Below, piece after piece: positions 63,332 through 64,000 of a stretch of 64,000 nucleotides of DNA; within the stretch, counting starts at the first letter, position 1; each line of letters opens with the position of its first letter. The notes beneath the pieces are model-generated. The model saw only the letters and a program-made list of their open reading frames with translations. It was not told the DNA's origin and did no database searches. This stretch comes from Paenibacillus tepidiphilus (GTDB taxonomy: Bacteria > Bacillota > Bacilli > Paenibacillales > Paenibacillaceae). The stretch spans positions 1 through 64,000 of the forward strand of contig NZ_VWRQ01000003.1 of assembly GCF_008635795.1 (NCBI RefSeq), written 5' to 3'. The translations under genes and the position numbers were made by a program.

Positions 63332-64000
63332 TTGAGCAAATTACAACTGATCGCCACCGCCCCTATGGGGCTGGAAGCTATTGTGGCGCGTGAATTAAAT
63401 GAACTGGGATATGAAACAACCATTGAGAACGGACGGGTGCTCTTCAGCGGCGATTATAGCGACATCTGCCGCTGTAACCTGTGGCTGCGCACTTCTGACC
63501 GTGTGCTGATCAAGATGGCACAGTTTCCGGCTACAACCTTCGAAGAATTATTCGAAGGAGTGAAGGCCGTGAACTGGGAGGATTTCATTCCGGAGAACGG
63601 GGAGTTCCCGGTGGAAGGCCGCTCGCACAAGTCGCAGCTCACCAGTGTCCCTGCCTGCCAGGGGATCGTCAAGAAGGCGATTGTTGAGAGGCTGAAGCAG
63701 TCCTACCGGACAGAGTGGTTCCAGGAGAACGGTCCTCGTTATGTCGTTGAGGTGATCCTGCTCAACGACATTGCTCTGATCACGCTGGATACAACGGGCC
63801 CGGCGCTGCATAAGCGGGGCTACCGCCGTCAGGCGACGGAAGCTCCGATCAAGGAGACGATGGCCGCCGCGCTGATTCAGCTCAGCCGCTGGAACGGCAG
63901 CCGCCCGATGTATGATCCGTGCTGCGGCTCCGGCACCATCCTGATCGAGGCGGCAATGATCGCCTGGAACATTGCACCGGGCCTGCGGCGCACCTTCCCG
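63332..64000 (+). CDS. THUMP-domain rRNA methyltransferase (YpsC/RlmL-like), partial
   Basis: The first 223 codons of an N-terminal THUMP domain plus the start of a SAM methyltransferase domain; the gene continues beyond the window. LIATAPMGLEAIVARELNELGYE is the ferredoxin-like lead-in, KGRSHKSQLTSVPACQ-type (residues EGRSHKSQLTSVPACQG) the THUMP core, and MYDPCCGSGTILIEAAMIAW the SAM/catalytic motif I region. It should methylate a guanine in 23S rRNA (RlmL-type N2). The start is TTG 63332 behind GGAG. Confidence 0.88.
   Translation, partial: MSKLQLIATAPMGLEAIVARELNELGYETTIENGRVLFSGDYSDICRCNLWLRTSDRVLIKMAQFPATTFEELFEGVKAVNWEDFIPENGEFPVEGRSHKSQLTSVPACQGIVKKAIVERLKQSYRTEWFQENGPRYVVEVILLNDIALITLDTTGPALHKRGYRRQATEAPIKETMAAALIQLSRWNGSRPMYDPCCGSGTILIEAAMIAWNIAPGLRRTFP

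Overview
This 64 kb window is chromosomal DNA of a spore-forming, high-GC Firmicute, most likely a Paenibacillus or close relative. The reasons are the Bacillus-type gene repertoire (YhaO/YhaN, RelQ, YtpB, YitT, YugP-type protease, Tpx, HemEHY), strong AGGAGG-type ribosome sites with many TTG/GTG starts, SigA-type promoters, a YjcZ-like sporulation microprotein, and degenerate intergenic repeats. Apart from one group II intron there is no sign of a large mobile island; this is mostly core genome, and no defence island, prophage or CRISPR array was seen.

Layout. 1-0.4 kb: intergenic DNA with a 52-bp tandem repeat. 0.4-7.0 kb (minus): an operon of glycosyltransferase, YhaO nuclease, YhaN coiled-coil ATPase and a PPOX flavoprotein. 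7.2-14.7 kb: two RsmF-type rRNA methyltransferases, a HAD phosphatase, an RsuA/RluB-type pseudouridine synthase, DUF309, the alarmone synthetase relQ and class-2 pyrD. The last five form a minus-strand run pyrD-relQ-DUF309-rsmF-rsuA. 14.9-20.1 kb: a 44-aa membrane peptide, a TPR/membrane/L,D-transpeptidase fusion, ferredoxin, Y-family polymerase and citramalate synthase. 20.2-24.6 kb: TlpA-type oxidoreductase, a JAMM peptidase, an overlapping exonuclease/DUF294 nucleotidyltransferase pair, and amt behind a perfect GlnR/TnrA box.

25-36 kb: MerR, YugP-type protease, LysR (GltC-like), rhomboid, tpx, DUF1499, a structured small RNA that I read as probable 6S RNA, DUF624, a YjcZ-like microprotein, a CshA-type helicase, YitT, a 64-aa protein, a DUF4015 glycoside hydrolase and a MATE transporter. 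37.0-38.9 kb: a complete class C group II intron with its maturase, sitting directly behind the pfkA terminator. 39-48 kb: pfkA, YtpB-type terpene cyclase, MFS transporter, cold shock protein, two small proteins, pepF, lapA, an M42 peptidase and a phosphodiester glycosidase.

48-57 kb (all minus): a stalk-domain protein, a hypothetical protein, then a run CapA, GDPD, FAH, DUF92, TetR, ABC-F and TPR. 56.9-57.5 kb is an intergenic block with a second family of short repeats. 57.5-61.1 kb is hemE-hemH-hemY for haem synthesis by the coproporphyrin route. Its promoter carries three 11-bp-phased TGTCAT repeats, shared with a divergent MFS efflux gene. The window ends with an O-methyltransferase and the first 223 codons of a THUMP-domain RNA methyltransferase.

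The least described features are the 6S-like RNA, the phased repeats upstream of hemE, the GlnR-boxed amt next to a GlnD-like DUF294 protein, the two intergenic repeat families, and several short genes (44, 32, 64, 78 and 56 aa) that length-based gene calling would miss.
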